Assembly (NCBI GenBank): GCA_000026125.1
Contig: CU207211.1
Location: 3,224,001 to 3,288,000, forward strand
DNA length: 64,000 bases
Reading direction: 5' to 3'
DNA from: Herminiimonas arsenicoxydans
GTDB lineage: Bacteria; Pseudomonadota; Gammaproteobacteria; Burkholderiales; Burkholderiaceae_D
How positions within the stretch are numbered: the first letter of the stretch is position 1; the number at the start of each line of letters is the position of its first letter. Below are positions 1 to 9,006 of this stretch, piece after piece. The notes beneath the pieces were generated by a model. The model worked only from the letters and a program-made list of their open reading frames with translations, did no database searches and was not told the DNA's origin. The translations under genes and the position numbers were made by a program.

Positions 1-85
1 AATTAAATGGAATTTTTACCTGATGGACTTGTCCACGCATGGCGTATTGCCACGCATACGCACTCAAACAGATAAAATCCACCTT

Positions 86-649
86 ATGCAATTCAGTCAT
101 CGCGCCCTGTTCATGCAGGCAGCATTTTTTATGCTTCTTACCGGTTGTGCCGGCCCCAAACCCATCGTCTACACGGAGGAGAAGTTCGACTCGGCCGACA
201 TTTATACGCGCCGTTTCCCGGTGTCCGCCTATGCTGCCTGCGAAGCGGCGCGGCGCGCCCTGCTCAGCCAGGGTTATATCATCAACGCCGCCAATGCCAA
301 TCAGGTCGATGGCCGCAAGAGTTTTCAGCCGGAAAACGATGTGCACGTACAGATCGCCTTCCGCGTCGTGTGTGCGGCGGATAATCTGCACGACAATGTC
401 GCTTCGATATTTGTGAATGCGCTGGAAGATCGCTATGCGCTGAAAAAGGTCAACAATTCAGCCAGCCTCGGCGTAGGCGCGCTGGGCTCCGTGTCGCTGC
501 CGTTTTCATCGAGCGATGACTCGCTGGTCAAGGTTGCCAGCGAAACCATTTCTGCAGAACCCTTCTATGCGCGCTTCTACCAGCTGGTTGAACGGTATCT
601 GACCAACGAAGCAACGCTGAACACGGAATTGTTTGAATTGCCACGCTGA
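86..649 (+). CDS. DUF2242-type outer-membrane lipoprotein, function unknown
   Basis: Predicted lipoprotein of 187 residues that resembles the DUF2242 family, for which I know no function. From the ATG at 86 the protein opens with a hydrophobic signal ending in the lipobox LLTG-C21, so Cys21 would be lipidated and the protein held at a membrane facing the periplasm. An ATG at 23 is open in the same frame but would put 21 polar residues before the signal, so I prefer 86. The mature part is a mixed alpha/beta sequence with no catalytic motif. A weak hairpin (649-665, arms of 7) follows the stop. No operon partner is visible because the window starts just upstream. Confidence 0.75.
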   Translation: MQFSHRALFMQAAFFMLLTGCAGPKPIVYTEEKFDSADIYTRRFPVSAYAACEAARRALLSQGYIINAANANQVDGRKSFQPENDVHVQIAFRVVCAADNLHDNVASIFVNALEDRYALKKVNNSASLGVGALGSVSLPFSSSDDSLVKVASETISAEPFYARFYQLVERYLTNEATLNTELFELPR

Positions 650-919
650 AAGAAGCTGCTTCTTTGCGCATCAGCAGGTTGGTACCGTGTACGACATACA
701 CCGATCTGCTGCACTTGCTCAACGCGACCGGGCTTGCATGCGGGCGACTTGCACTGCATCAAATGAATCCCGGCCGAAGTTTGGCGCACCGTTGCAAAGA
801 CGGGTATTCTTGCCGTCATCCCCGCTTCAATAGAAGAGATGGCATGCTCCAGCACGATCACATTACCCGTTACGCACCCGCGATTCATGCGCTGCCAGGC
901 ATCTTCGCTGCTTGTCCGC
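650..919. other. 270-bp spacer, nothing assigned
   Basis: Spacer between the lipoprotein gene and the YbaN-like gene. Open frames cross it on both strands, but none has recognisable protein content or a ribosome binding site. Positions 811-826 contain a half-palindrome of the GTCATCCCCGC type, reminiscent of the dispersed repeat seen whole at 56999-57030. I see no gene here. Confidence 0.4.
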
Positions 920-1375
920 ATGCGTCCTGAGCACACCAGTACCGGGGCCATCCGGCCCATCGCCAGGCAGCCCCGATCCCGCGTCGCCAGACTGCTGTAC
1001 GGCCTCGCTGGCGGGCTGGCCTTGTTGCTGGGCGTGCTAGGCATTTTCCTGCCCGGTCTGCCAACCACGCCTTTTGTTTTGCTGGCGGCAGCCTGTTTCG
1101 CCAAGGCCTCGCCACGCGTGCATCGCTGGATGCTGCAGCATCGCCTGCTCGGACCGGTGCTGCGCAACTGGGAACGGCATCGCAGTCTCACGCGCGGCAC
1201 CAAATACGTGGCCGTGGGCACGATGATGCTGACCATTTCTTTTTCAGTCTGGGCTTTCTCCGACCGGCCGTGGGTACAGGCCGCACTGCTGCTGCTCGGC
1301 GGCATAGGCGCACTGGTCGTGCTCCGCATACCGACACGCGCCGATGTCAAGACGCCACGCCGGCAACTGAAATAA
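920..1375 (+). CDS. YbaN/DUF454 family inner membrane protein
   Basis: Small membrane protein of 151 residues resembling the YbaN (DUF454) family. It has a hydrophobic hairpin rich in Gly and Leu containing LPGLPTTPFVLLAAACFA, the family signature, and two further hydrophobic stretches near the C-terminus. The biochemical role is unknown. The ATG at 920 is chosen because the frame upstream (open to 839) encodes polar, uncharacteristic residues. The last codons (RRQLK then stop) lie inside a direct repeat that recurs at 9007, after prpE. A strong hairpin follows the stop within a few bases. Confidence 0.75.
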   Translation: MRPEHTSTGAIRPIARQPRSRVARLLYGLAGGLALLLGVLGIFLPGLPTTPFVLLAAACFAKASPRVHRWMLQHRLLGPVLRNWERHRSLTRGTKYVAVGTMMLTISFSVWAFSDRPWVQAALLLLGGIGALVVLRIPTRADVKTPRRQLK

Positions 1376-1378
1376 AAA

Positions 1379-1407
1379 GCGCATCGTGCCTGTTCCGCAC
1401 GATGCGC
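1379..1407. terminator. Hairpin terminator after the YbaN-like gene (copy 1)
   Basis: Perfect 11-bp stem GCGCATCGTGC (1379-1389) with GCACGATGCGC (1397-1407) and a 7-base loop, preceded by AAAAA. On the minus strand the stem is followed by T residues, so it can end transcription arriving from the prpR side as well. The same element recurs at 9023-9057. Confidence 0.7.
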
Positions 1408-1458
1408 GTACATCCTGTTTTCAACACCCCGCCAATACCAGCCGGATACAGCGACAGA

Positions 1459-1500
1459 TTATTTTGTATCACGCATCCGTTCGATCAGGAAATCGCCGTC
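1459..1500 (-). pseudogene. Relic of the 3' end of an isocitrate dehydrogenase gene
   Basis: On the minus strand these bases encode GDFLIERMRDTK followed by a stop. This matches the C-terminus [16 protein letters not shown] of the intact gene at 9128-10174, in the same orientation and at the same distance from the shared terminator. Only about 12-14 codons remain; similarity ends abruptly at 1500. It has no start and no function of its own. It is best read as the scar of a duplication or of a recombination event at the 3' end of that gene. Confidence 0.8.
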
Positions 1501-1522
1501 GCCTGTTAAAGAGTTCGCTGTT

Positions 1523-3175
1523 TCAATCCGGCTTGTCATCTGCATGGGCCGCAAGCTGCAGTCTGCGCCACAAGGTCGTGCGGCTGATGCCCAGATAATT
1601 TGCCGCCGCTTCACGATTGCCATGGTGACGCTGCAATACTTGCTGCAGCGTTTCTGTTTGTTCCTGTGCCAGGACATCCTGAGACGCCACCGCAATCGCA
1701 TCGCTGACCGATGCAGACAATTCCGGCGCAATATTTTTCAGGAAGGCAGGCGTCAGTGCCTGCAATGGCGCCGCCGCCAAAAACAAGGCCAGGCGCTCCA
1801 TCAAATTGCGCAGCTCGCGTACATTCCCCGGCCAGGCATAAGACGCCAGCAAAGGCATGCAAGTTGATATCTCAGCATGCAAATTGGCATGCGGCCTGAC
1901 ATCCAGCGATGCCAGTGCGCTTTTCAAATACCATTCGGTCAATGCAGGCACATCTTCGGGGCGCTGGCGCAAAGGCGGCAAACTCAGCCGCAATACGCTC
2001 AGACGATAAAACAAGTCGGCGCGGAAACGCCCTTCCCTGACCCGTGCATCCAGATCGCAATGCGTCGCACTGATAATGCGCACGCTGACAGGAATCGGCC
2101 GGGTACCGCCGACGCGCACTACTTCGCGCTCTTCCAGCACGCGCAGCAAGCGCGTTTGCAAGGACAGCGGCATCTCGCCGATTTCATCCAGAAACAGGGT
2201 GCCGCGATGTGCGGCCTCGAACAAACCCGCACGTCCGCCACGGCGCGATCCGGTAAACGCCCCTTCTTCATAGCCGAACAATTCAGACTCCAGCAGCGAT
2301 TCCGCCAACGCGCCGCAATTGACGGCGACGAAGGGATGACCGGCCTGCGTCTTGCCCTGTATCAGCGGATGGGCGCGATGTATCGCTTGCGCCACCAGTT
2401 CCTTGCCGGTGCCGGTTTCGCCCTGGATCAATACAGTGGCAGGCGATTTGGCAAACAGCGTGATCGATTGCCGCACGCTTTCCATCACCGCCGACTCCCC
2501 GCGTACATCCTTGATGTGATGTTTGGCGCGCAAGGTATCGGCCACCGGGAAGCTGCGGCCGCGCGTGGCTTCCAGTTGCGTCAGCCGCGCCAGTTCCAGC
2601 GCATCTTCAAATGCCTGGCGTATCGATGCGGAGGAATAAACGAAGACACCACTCAGGCCGGCCTCTTCCGCCAGATCTGTGATCAGCCCGGCACCGACGA
2701 TGGCCTTGATGCCGGCGCTTTTCAATTCATTGATTTGCGCGCGCGCATCTTCTTCCGTCACATAAGTGCGTTGCGCGATATGCAGGCCGAAAGTGGCCTG
2801 GAACTCGGCCAGCGCCGGCATGGTTTCCTGATAAGTAATCAAGCCGATATCGGGCGTGATCTTGCGTGCACGCGCCAATGCCTGCATCACATCAAAGCCG
2901 CTCGCCTTGGCAATGATGACAGGCACCGACAACCGGCTTTTCAGATAGGCGCCGTTCGAGCCGGCGGCTATCACGGCATCGCAACGTTCGGTCGCCAGCC
3001 GCTCGCGGATGTGTCGCACCGCATCTTCAAAGCCCAGGTGTATGGGTTCGATGTCCGCCTGGTCATCGAACTCCAGCGTGATATCGCGGAATAATTCGAA
3101 CAGACGCGAAATCGAGACCGTCCAGATGACAGGCTTGTCGGCATTGTCGCGAAAAGGAGAGGATGAACGTTTCAT
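1523..3175 (-). CDS. prpR: PrpR, sigma-54 dependent activator of the methylcitrate operon
   Basis: Enhancer-binding protein of 550 residues that senses a methylcitrate-pathway intermediate and activates sigma-54 RNA polymerase at prpBCDE. Residues 15-200 form the PrpR N-terminal sensor. Residues 225-470 are the AAA+ domain, with Walker A GETGTGKE (252-259), the sigma-54 contact loop GAFTGS (305-310) and Walker B FLDEIGE (328-334). A Fis-type helix-turn-helix lies at 517-540 ([20 protein letters not shown]). Length and domain order are those of E. coli PrpR. The gene is transcribed away from prpB across a 236-bp regulatory region. The ATG at 3175 lies beside repeated CGTTTCA motifs, which suggests self-regulation. 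Confidence 0.95.
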   Translation of the reverse strand: MKRSSSPFRDNADKPVIWTVSISRLFELFRDITLEFDDQADIEPIHLGFEDAVRHIRERLATERCDAVIAAGSNGAYLKSRLSVPVIIAKASGFDVMQALARARKITPDIGLITYQETMPALAEFQATFGLHIAQRTYVTEEDARAQINELKSAGIKAIVGAGLITDLAEEAGLSGVFVYSSASIRQAFEDALELARLTQLEATRGRSFPVADTLRAKHHIKDVRGESAVMESVRQSITLFAKSPATVLIQGETGTGKELVAQAIHRAHPLIQGKTQAGHPFVAVNCGALAESLLESELFGYEEGAFTGSRRGGRAGLFEAAHRGTLFLDEIGEMPLSLQTRLLRVLEEREVVRVGGTRPIPVSVRIISATHCDLDARVREGRFRADLFYRLSVLRLSLPPLRQRPEDVPALTEWYLKSALASLDVRPHANLHAEISTCMPLLASYAWPGNVRELRNLMERLALFLAAAPLQALTPAFLKNIAPELSASVSDAIAVASQDVLAQEQTETLQQVLQRHHGNREAAANYLGISRTTLWRRLQLAAHADDKPD

Positions 3176-3187
3176 GTTTCACCAGAG

Positions 3188-3205
3188 CGTTTCAAACGTT
3201 TCAAA
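3188..3205. promoter_or_regulatory. Tandem CGTTTCAAA repeats at the prpR start
   Basis: Two head-to-tail copies of CGTTTCAAA (3188-3196 and 3197-3205), 12 bp from the prpR start. A third, shorter copy CGTTTCA lies at 3168-3174 over the prpR start codon. Their position in the divergent prpR-prpB region suggests a PrpR binding site that represses prpR or serves as a remote activator site. The protein that binds is inferred. Confidence 0.45.
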
Positions 3206-3282
3206 TGTAACACGGCTTTTGCCCGTGACAGCGATTTTGCATATCTCTGCAGAAAACCGTAAAAATCTCCAAATGCTTGATT

Positions 3283-3300
3283 TGCAATGAATATATTGCA
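3283..3300. promoter_or_regulatory. Inverted repeat TGCAAT-N6-ATTGCA, possible PrpR enhancer
   Basis: Perfect 6-bp arms TGCAAT (3283-3288) and ATTGCA (3295-3300), about 46 bp upstream of the sigma-54 promoter, so at about -70. A looser palindrome of the same type (TTTTGCA...TGCAGAAA) sits at 3235-3256. Both are placed where an upstream activator or IHF would act on a sigma-54 promoter. Confidence 0.4.
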
Positions 3301-3345
3301 GATTTCCGGCAGTTGTCAGCATCGTGGAGCGCCTCTGCTCCCGCA

Positions 3346-3360
3346 TGGCACGCGCATTGC
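3346..3360 (+). promoter_or_regulatory. Sigma-54 (-24/-12) promoter of prpBCDE
   Basis: TGGCACGCGCATTGC fits the sigma-54 consensus TGGCACG-N4-TTGC exactly, with the invariant GG and GC at the required spacing. It lies 51 bp upstream of the prpB ATG and downstream of the inferred PrpR sites. Start of transcription should be near 3371. With PrpR encoded divergently, this explains control of the operon. Confidence 0.9.
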
Positions 3361-3411
3361 GAATATGAAAGGCAGGCATCTCCATGAAACACCTCGGCAA
3401 AAGGATATTCA

Positions 3412-4293
3412 ATGAGCAGTCAGTCAAAAAGCAGCAAGCAGGTTTTGCGCGACAAGGTGTATGCGCGGCGCGGCCTGCTGGTGCCGGGTGCATTCAATGC
3501 GCTGTCCGCACGTGTCATTGCCGATCTGGGCTTCGAGGCGCTCTACATTACCGGCGCCGGCGTGACCAATATGTACTTCGGCTTGCCGGATCAGGGTTTC
3601 ATCGGCCTGAATGAGCTGGCAGACCATACCGCTCGCATACGCGATGCGGTCGATATCCCCATCATCGTCGATGCCGACACCGGCTTCGGCAATGCCTTGA
3701 ATGTACGCCACACCATACGCACACTCGAACGCGCCGGCGCCGACGCCGTGCAACTGGAAGACCAGGTTGCGCCCAAGCGCTGCGGCCATTTCAACGGCAA
3801 GGAAGTCATTTCCTGCGCCGAGATGGTGGGCAAAATCCACGCCGCCGTCGATGCGCGCAGCAATGAAGGCATGCTGATCATGGCGCGCACCGATGCGCGC
3901 AGCGTGCACGGCTTTGACGATGCACTGGAACGTGCAGCACGCTACAGCGAGGCCGGTGCCGACATCCTGTTTGTCGAAGCGACGGAAACCGCCGACGAAA
4001 TCCGCCGCCTGCCGCAAGCACTGGACAAGCCGCAACTGGTCAATCTGGTCATCGGCGGCAAGACACCTATCTTCAGTGCCGACGAACTGTCCGGGCTCGG
4101 CTACGGCATCGTGCTGTACGCGAATGCCGCGCTGCAAGGGGCCGTGGCCGGCATGCAAAAAGCACTGACCGTATTGCGCGACACGCATCGACTCGACGAA
4201 GATCCGAATTTTGTGACGCCGTTCGCCGAACGTCAGCGTCTGGTCAACAAACCTCTCTTCGATCAACTGGAAAAGAAATACGCCGACAAGTAA
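3412..4293 (+). CDS. prpB: Methylisocitrate lyase-like enzyme (ICL/PEP mutase superfamily)
   Basis: Expected to cleave 2-methylisocitrate to pyruvate and succinate, the last step of the methylcitrate cycle. It has 293 residues and an (alpha/beta)8 fold, with Mg-binding VDADTGFGN (87-95), EDQ (116-118) and the catalytic KRCGH loop (122-126, Cys124). The start at 3412 follows AAAGGA. The sequence is off the canonical PrpB pattern: the N-terminal half reads VPGAFNALSARVIADLGFEALYITGAG. The segment that I recall in PrpB as a TEFG substrate-pocket motif is replaced by NLVIGGKTPIF (211-221). The enzyme could be a related lyase such as 2,3-dimethylmalate lyase. Operon position favours methylisocitrate lyase. 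First gene after the sigma-54 promoter, 32 bp from prpC. Confidence 0.75.
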   Translation: MSSQSKSSKQVLRDKVYARRGLLVPGAFNALSARVIADLGFEALYITGAGVTNMYFGLPDQGFIGLNELADHTARIRDAVDIPIIVDADTGFGNALNVRHTIRTLERAGADAVQLEDQVAPKRCGHFNGKEVISCAEMVGKIHAAVDARSNEGMLIMARTDARSVHGFDDALERAARYSEAGADILFVEATETADEIRRLPQALDKPQLVNLVIGGKTPIFSADELSGLGYGIVLYANAALQGAVAGMQKALTVLRDTHRLDEDPNFVTPFAERQRLVNKPLFDQLEKKYADK

Positions 4294-4325
4294 TCACGCA
4301 TAGTTAAATTCATCAGGAGACAGGC

Positions 4326-5474
4326 ATGAGCGAACAAGCAGGTTTCAAACCGAAAAAATCCGTCGCCCTATCCGGCGTGACGGCAGGCAATACCGCACTC
4401 TGTACCGTCGGCAAGACCGGCAACGACTTGCATTACCGTGGTTACGATATTCTGGATATTGCCGATAGCTGCGAGTTTGAAGAAATCGCCTATTTACTCG
4501 TGCACGGGAAATTGCCAACCGCGCCGGAACTGAAAGCCTACAAAACCAAATTGAAATCCATGCGCGGCTTGCCTGCCAACGTCAAGGCTGCGCTGGAATG
4601 GCTGCCGGCGGCCTCGCATCCGATGGACGTGATGCGTACCGGCGTATCGGTGCTCGGCTGCATGCTGCCGGAAAAAGACGACCACAATGCGCCCGACGCG
4701 CGCGATATCGCAGACAGATTGATGGCATCGCTGGGTTCGATACTGCTGTACTGGTATCACTACAGCAACCACGGCAAGCGTATCGAAGTCGAAACCGACG
4801 ACGACTCGATAGGCGCCCACTTCCTGCACCTGCTGCACGGCGAAAAGCCATCCGCACTGTGGGAGAAAGCGATGCACACCTCGCTGATTCTGTATGCGGA
4901 GCACGAATTCAACGCCTCCACCTTCACCGCGCGCGTGATTGCCAGCACCGGCTCCGATATGTACTCCGCCATCACCGGCGCGATCGGCGCCCTGCGCGGG
5001 CCCAAGCACGGCGGCGCAAATGAATTCGCATTTGAAACGCAAAAACGTTATGAGAGTCCGGATGAGGCAGAAGCCGACATCAAGCGCCGGGTTGAAAACA
5101 AGGAGGTCGTGATCGGCTTCGGTCATCCGGTCTACACGATTGCCGACCCGCGCAACAAGGTCATCAAGGAAGTCGCGCGCACGCTATCCCGGGATGCAGA
5201 TTCGATGAAGATGTTCGACATTGCCGAGCGCCTGGAAACCGTGATGTGGGACAGCAAGAAAATGTTTGCCAATCTGGATTGGTACTCGGCGGTGTCGTAT
5301 CACATGATGGGCGTACCGACTGCGATGTTCACGCCGCTCTTCGTGATCGCCCGCACTTCCGGCTGGGCCGCGCACATCATCGAACAACGGATAGACAACA
5401 AGATCATCCGCCCGTCGGCACATTATGTCGGCCCGGAAGATCTGGCTTTTGTCCCGCTTGCCAGGCGCAAGTAA
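4326..5474 (+). CDS. prpC: 2-methylcitrate synthase
   Basis: Condenses propionyl-CoA with oxaloacetate to 2-methylcitrate in the cytoplasm. The protein has 382 residues, the usual length for PrpC and shorter than hexameric citrate synthase. The citrate synthase triad is visible as His228 (GPKHGGAN), His267 (GFGHPVY) and Asp318 (NLDWYS). The N-terminus [31 protein letters not shown] is characteristic of the methylcitrate branch. The ATG follows AGGAGACAGGC. It sits between prpB and prpD in one operon. Confidence 0.95.
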   Translation: MSEQAGFKPKKSVALSGVTAGNTALCTVGKTGNDLHYRGYDILDIADSCEFEEIAYLLVHGKLPTAPELKAYKTKLKSMRGLPANVKAALEWLPAASHPMDVMRTGVSVLGCMLPEKDDHNAPDARDIADRLMASLGSILLYWYHYSNHGKRIEVETDDDSIGAHFLHLLHGEKPSALWEKAMHTSLILYAEHEFNASTFTARVIASTGSDMYSAITGAIGALRGPKHGGANEFAFETQKRYESPDEAEADIKRRVENKEVVIGFGHPVYTIADPRNKVIKEVARTLSRDADSMKMFDIAERLETVMWDSKKMFANLDWYSAVSYHMMGVPTAMFTPLFVIARTSGWAAHIIEQRIDNKIIRPSAHYVGPEDLAFVPLARRK

Positions 5475-5523
5475 GCACCATGCGCGCGCTTCTTTCTTGA
5501 TGACTACTGACTACAGGATCCCC

Positions 5524-6975
5524 ATGTCTGCTCATATTTCAAATGTCCGCCCAGAATACGACAAGGTATTGGTCGACATCGTTGACTACGTCACCACGTA
5601 CAAAATTTCTTCCAAGCTCGCCTACGACACCGCGCGCAATTGCCTGATCGATACGCTGGGTTGCGGCCTGGAAGCACTGGAATATCCGGCATGCAAAAAA
5701 TTGCTGGGGCCGATAGTGCCGGGCACGATCGTCCCGAATGGCGCAAAAGTACCGGGCACGCAATTCCAGCTCGATCCGGTGCAAGCGGCATTCAATATCG
5801 GCACGATGATCCGCTGGCTGGATTTCAACGACACCTGGCTGGCAGCGGAATGGGGCCATCCATCCGACAATCTGGGCGGCATCCTCGCCACTGCCGACTG
5901 GCTGTCGCGCAACGCTGTCGCCGCCGGAAAACAGCCGCTGACGATGAAAGACGTGCTGACCGGCATGATCAAGGCGCATGAAATCCAGGGTTGCATCGCA
6001 CTGGAAAATTCTTTCAATAAAGTCGGCCTCGATCACGTGGTGCTGGTCAAGGTAGCCTCGACTGCGGTCGTTGCAGAAATGCTCGGCCTGTCCCGCGATG
6101 AAATTCTGAATGCGGTGTCGCTGGCCTGGGTCGATGGCCAGTCATTGCGGACGTATCGCCATTCGCCCAATACCGGTTCGCGCAAATCATGGGCGGCCGG
6201 CGATGCAACTTCACGCGCCGTACGGCTCGCACTGATCACCAGGACCGGCGAGATGGGTTACCCGTCGGTGCTGACCGCCAAGACCTGGGGCTTCTACGAT
6301 GTGCTGTTCAAGGGCCAGCCCTTCAAGTTCCAGCGCAAATATGAATCGTATGTAATGGAAAACGTGCTGTTCAAGATTTCCTTCCCGGCAGAATTCCATT
6401 CGCAAACTGCGGTGGAAGCGGCGATGACGCTGCATGCCGAACTGGCTAAAGCCGGCAAGAAAATCGAAGACACCAAAAAAATCACCATCCGCACGCACGA
6501 AGCCTGCATCCGCATCATCGACAAAAAAGGCCCGCTCGACAATCCGGCCGACCGCGATCACTGCATCCAGTACATGGTTGCCGTGCCGCTGATCTTCGGT
6601 CGCCTGACCGCGTCCGATTACGAAGACGATATCGCGACCGACCAGCGCATCGACGTACTGCGCGACAAGATCGTGTGCGTGGAAGATCCTGCCTTCACCA
6701 GGGATTATCACGATCCCAAGAAGCGCTCGATTGCGAATGCACTGACAGTCGAATTCAAGGACGGCAAGAAATTGAAGGAAATCGTCGTTGAATATCCGGT
6801 CGGCCATGCACGTCGTCGCAAGGAAGGCATACCGCTACTGGAAGCCAAATTCAAGATCAATCTGGCACGGCAATTCCCCGCCAGGCAGCAACTGAACATT
6901 CTGGATGTATCGCTGGATCAGAAAAAACTGGAAGCGATGCCGGTTCACGAATATATGGATTTGTATGTGATCTAG
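5524..6975 (+). CDS. prpD: 2-methylcitrate dehydratase
   Basis: Dehydrates 2-methylcitrate to 2-methyl-cis-aconitate; belongs to the MmgE/PrpD family and needs no iron-sulfur cluster. From the ATG at 5524 it has 483 residues, the family length. The frame is open back to 5425, but the earlier part overlaps prpC and reads as non-coding. Typical stretches include WLDFNDTWLAAEWGHPSDNLGG and GHARRRKEGIP near the C-terminus. No acnD or prpF accompanies it, so the hydration to 2-methylisocitrate must be done by an aconitase encoded elsewhere. A strong hairpin follows before prpE. Confidence 0.95.
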   Translation: MSAHISNVRPEYDKVLVDIVDYVTTYKISSKLAYDTARNCLIDTLGCGLEALEYPACKKLLGPIVPGTIVPNGAKVPGTQFQLDPVQAAFNIGTMIRWLDFNDTWLAAEWGHPSDNLGGILATADWLSRNAVAAGKQPLTMKDVLTGMIKAHEIQGCIALENSFNKVGLDHVVLVKVASTAVVAEMLGLSRDEILNAVSLAWVDGQSLRTYRHSPNTGSRKSWAAGDATSRAVRLALITRTGEMGYPSVLTAKTWGFYDVLFKGQPFKFQRKYESYVMENVLFKISFPAEFHSQTAVEAAMTLHAELAKAGKKIEDTKKITIRTHEACIRIIDKKGPLDNPADRDHCIQYMVAVPLIFGRLTASDYEDDIATDQRIDVLRDKIVCVEDPAFTRDYHDPKKRSIANALTVEFKDGKKLKEIVVEYPVGHARRRKEGIPLLEAKFKINLARQFPARQQLNILDVSLDQKKLEAMPVHEYMDLYVI

Positions 6976-6987
6976 CCTTGCTGTACC

Positions 6988-7017
6988 GCTCATCCCGGCA
7001 GGTCCGCCGGGATGAGC
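6988..7017. repeat. Strong hairpin in the prpD-prpE spacer
   Basis: Perfect 12-bp stem (6988-6999 with 7006-7017), loop AGGTCC. Core arms are CTCATCCCGGC and GCCGGGATGAG. No U tract follows, so it is unlikely to be a full terminator. It may stabilise the prpBCD transcript 3' end or dampen prpE expression. The palindromic CATCCCGGC core resembles dispersed extragenic repeats. Confidence 0.6.
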
Positions 7018-7075
7018 CGCCGCACTATAAAAATAACATTACAGAAATTGTATTTTTATCTGGCTGGAGGAACTC

Positions 7076-8980
7076 ATGAATTTCGATGCTGCTGCATACG
7101 ATGCGTTTTACCGTCGCTCGATCGACGATCCGCACACCTTCTGGGCTGAGCAGGCACAACGCATTGAATGGAACAAGCCGTTCACGCGCACACTGGACTA
7201 CGACCATCCGCCATTCACCAAGTGGTTTGTCGGCGGTGAAACCAGCCTTTGCTACAACGCCGTGGATCGCCATCTGGCAACGCGCGCCGATCAGCCGGCA
7301 TTGATCGCCATCTCCACCGAAACCGACAGCGAGAAGGTCTATACGTTTGCGCAATTGCATGCCGAGGTCAATCGCTGCGCTGCGATGATGCAATCGCTAG
7401 GCGTAAGCCAGGGTGATCGCGTACTGATTTACATGCCCATGGTTGCCGAGGCGGCGTTCGCCATGCTGGCCTGCGCCCGCATAGGCGCAATCCATTCGGT
7501 GGTGTTTGGCGGTTTTGCATCGAACAGTCTCGCTACCCGCATCGACGACGCAACACCGGTATTGATTCTCTCGGCCGATGCCGGTTCACGCGGCTGCCAC
7601 GTGATGCCATACAAGTCATTGCTCGATGAAGCGATCGTGCTGGCGGAACACAAGCCGACGCATGTATTGATGGTTAACCGCGGTCTTGCTCCCATGCAGA
7701 CAGTCGCAGGACGCGATATCGATTACGCCACGCTGCGCGAAAAACACATGGATGCAGCAGTGCCTGTGGTATGGCTGGAATCGAATGCACCGTCCTACAT
7801 CCTCTACACCTCAGGCACCACCGGCAAGCCGAAAGGGGTGGTGCGCGATGTCGGCGGTTATGCGGTGGCGCTGACGACCTCCATGGATTTGATTTTTTGC
7901 GGCAAAGCCGGTGAAACTTTTTTCTGCACGTCGGATATCGGCTGGGTGGTCGGCCACTCGTACATCATCTATGGCCCTTTGCTGGCAGGCATGGCGACCG
8001 TTCTATACGAAGGACTGCCGATCCGGCCGGATGCATCTATCTGGTGGAGCATCGTTGAAAAGTACAAAGTCACACGCATGTCGTCAGCCCCGACCGCCAT
8101 CCGCGTGCTGAAGAAGCAGCCACTGGAACTGCTGAAAAAACACGATCTATCGTCGCTCAAGGCACTCTATCTGGCGGGTGAACCGCTGGATCAAACCACT
8201 TCCGAATGGATATCCGGTGTGTTGAACGTACCGGTCATCGATAACTACTGGCAGACTGAAACCGGCTGGCCCATCATATCGATCGCCAAAGGCGTAGGCG
8301 ACAAGCCTACTCGATCAGGCAGCCCCGGCTTGCCCCTTTACGGCTACAAGACGAAGATCATCAACGAGATCAGCGGTGAAGAATGTGCAGCCAATGAAAA
8401 AGGCGTCGTCATCATCGAAGGCCCCTTGCCGCCCGGTTGCCTGCAAACCCTGTACGGCGATGATCAGCGTTTTGTCAGTACTTACTGGCGCAATTTCAAA
8501 CGTGAAGCGTATTCCACCTTCGACTGGGGCATACGCGATGCCGACGGTTATTACTTCATCCTCGGCCGCACGGATGACGTCATCAATGTCGCCGGACACA
8601 GGCTGGGCACACGCGAAATCGAGGAAAGCATTTCCAGCCACGGCAATGTGTCGGAAGTCGCGGTCGTCGGCGTCGAAAATCCGATCAAGGGACAGTGCGC
8701 GGTCGCTTTTGTGATCCTCAAGAATGCGGCACTGGCAGCAAGCCCCGAAGAGGCGAAAAAGCTGGAAGCCGAAATCATGAAAGTGGTGGATAAGCGGCTG
8801 GGATCCATAGGCCGACCATCGCATGTGTACTTTGTCAGCGCCTTGCCCAAGACGCGTTCCGGCAAGCTGTTGCGGCGCTCGATCCAGGCCATATGCGAAG
8901 GCCGTGATCCCGGCGATTTATCGGTGATAGAAGATCCGTCGGCCCTGCAGCAGATACGTACCGCGCTGATAACGGCGTAA
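7076..8980 (+). CDS. prpE: Propionyl-CoA synthetase
   Basis: Activates propionate to propionyl-CoA through a propionyl-AMP intermediate, feeding PrpC. It is an adenylate-forming enzyme of the acetyl-CoA synthetase family with 634 residues, matching PrpE. Motifs: YTSGTTGKPKG (244-254, AMP/phosphate binding), the WQTETG core motif, DWGIRDADGYYFILGRTDDVI around the hinge, and SGKLLRRS with Lys597 as the conserved lysine that acetyltransferases can modify. The ATG follows CTGGAGGAACTC. It is the last gene of the prp operon and is followed by a bidirectional terminator. Confidence 0.95.
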   Translation: MNFDAAAYDAFYRRSIDDPHTFWAEQAQRIEWNKPFTRTLDYDHPPFTKWFVGGETSLCYNAVDRHLATRADQPALIAISTETDSEKVYTFAQLHAEVNRCAAMMQSLGVSQGDRVLIYMPMVAEAAFAMLACARIGAIHSVVFGGFASNSLATRIDDATPVLILSADAGSRGCHVMPYKSLLDEAIVLAEHKPTHVLMVNRGLAPMQTVAGRDIDYATLREKHMDAAVPVVWLESNAPSYILYTSGTTGKPKGVVRDVGGYAVALTTSMDLIFCGKAGETFFCTSDIGWVVGHSYIIYGPLLAGMATVLYEGLPIRPDASIWWSIVEKYKVTRMSSAPTAIRVLKKQPLELLKKHDLSSLKALYLAGEPLDQTTSEWISGVLNVPVIDNYWQTETGWPIISIAKGVGDKPTRSGSPGLPLYGYKTKIINEISGEECAANEKGVVIIEGPLPPGCLQTLYGDDQRFVSTYWRNFKREAYSTFDWGIRDADGYYFILGRTDDVINVAGHRLGTREIEESISSHGNVSEVAVVGVENPIKGQCAVAFVILKNAALAASPEEAKKLEAEIMKVVDKRLGSIGRPSHVYFVSALPKTRSGKLLRRSIQAICEGRDPGDLSVIEDPSALQQIRTALITA

Positions 8981-9006
8981 AGAACGATGCAGCCGGGAGC
9001 GTTAAG

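Larger units (their letters stand above)
1361..1500. repeat. Left direct repeat flanking the prp island
   Basis: Imperfect direct repeat matching 9007-9168. It starts in the last codons of the YbaN-like gene, continues through a hairpin terminator, and ends in a relic of the 3' end of an isocitrate dehydrogenase gene. About 48 bases at the left end are identical apart from one indel; about 49 of 59 positions match at the right end (counted by eye); the middle is more divergent and about 20 bases shorter than in the right copy. Similarity stops at 1500, just before the 3' end of prpR. Confidence 0.85.

Noticed and set aside
577..1413. Minus-strand frame of 278 codons opposite the YbaN-like gene
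   Set aside because: Antisense to a good membrane protein gene, no family similarity and no ribosome binding site; amino acid composition is that of a shadow frame.
1877..3094. Plus-strand frame of 405 codons opposite prpR
   Set aside because: Full overlap with prpR; rich in Gln, Arg and His as is typical of frames antisense to GC-rich genes.
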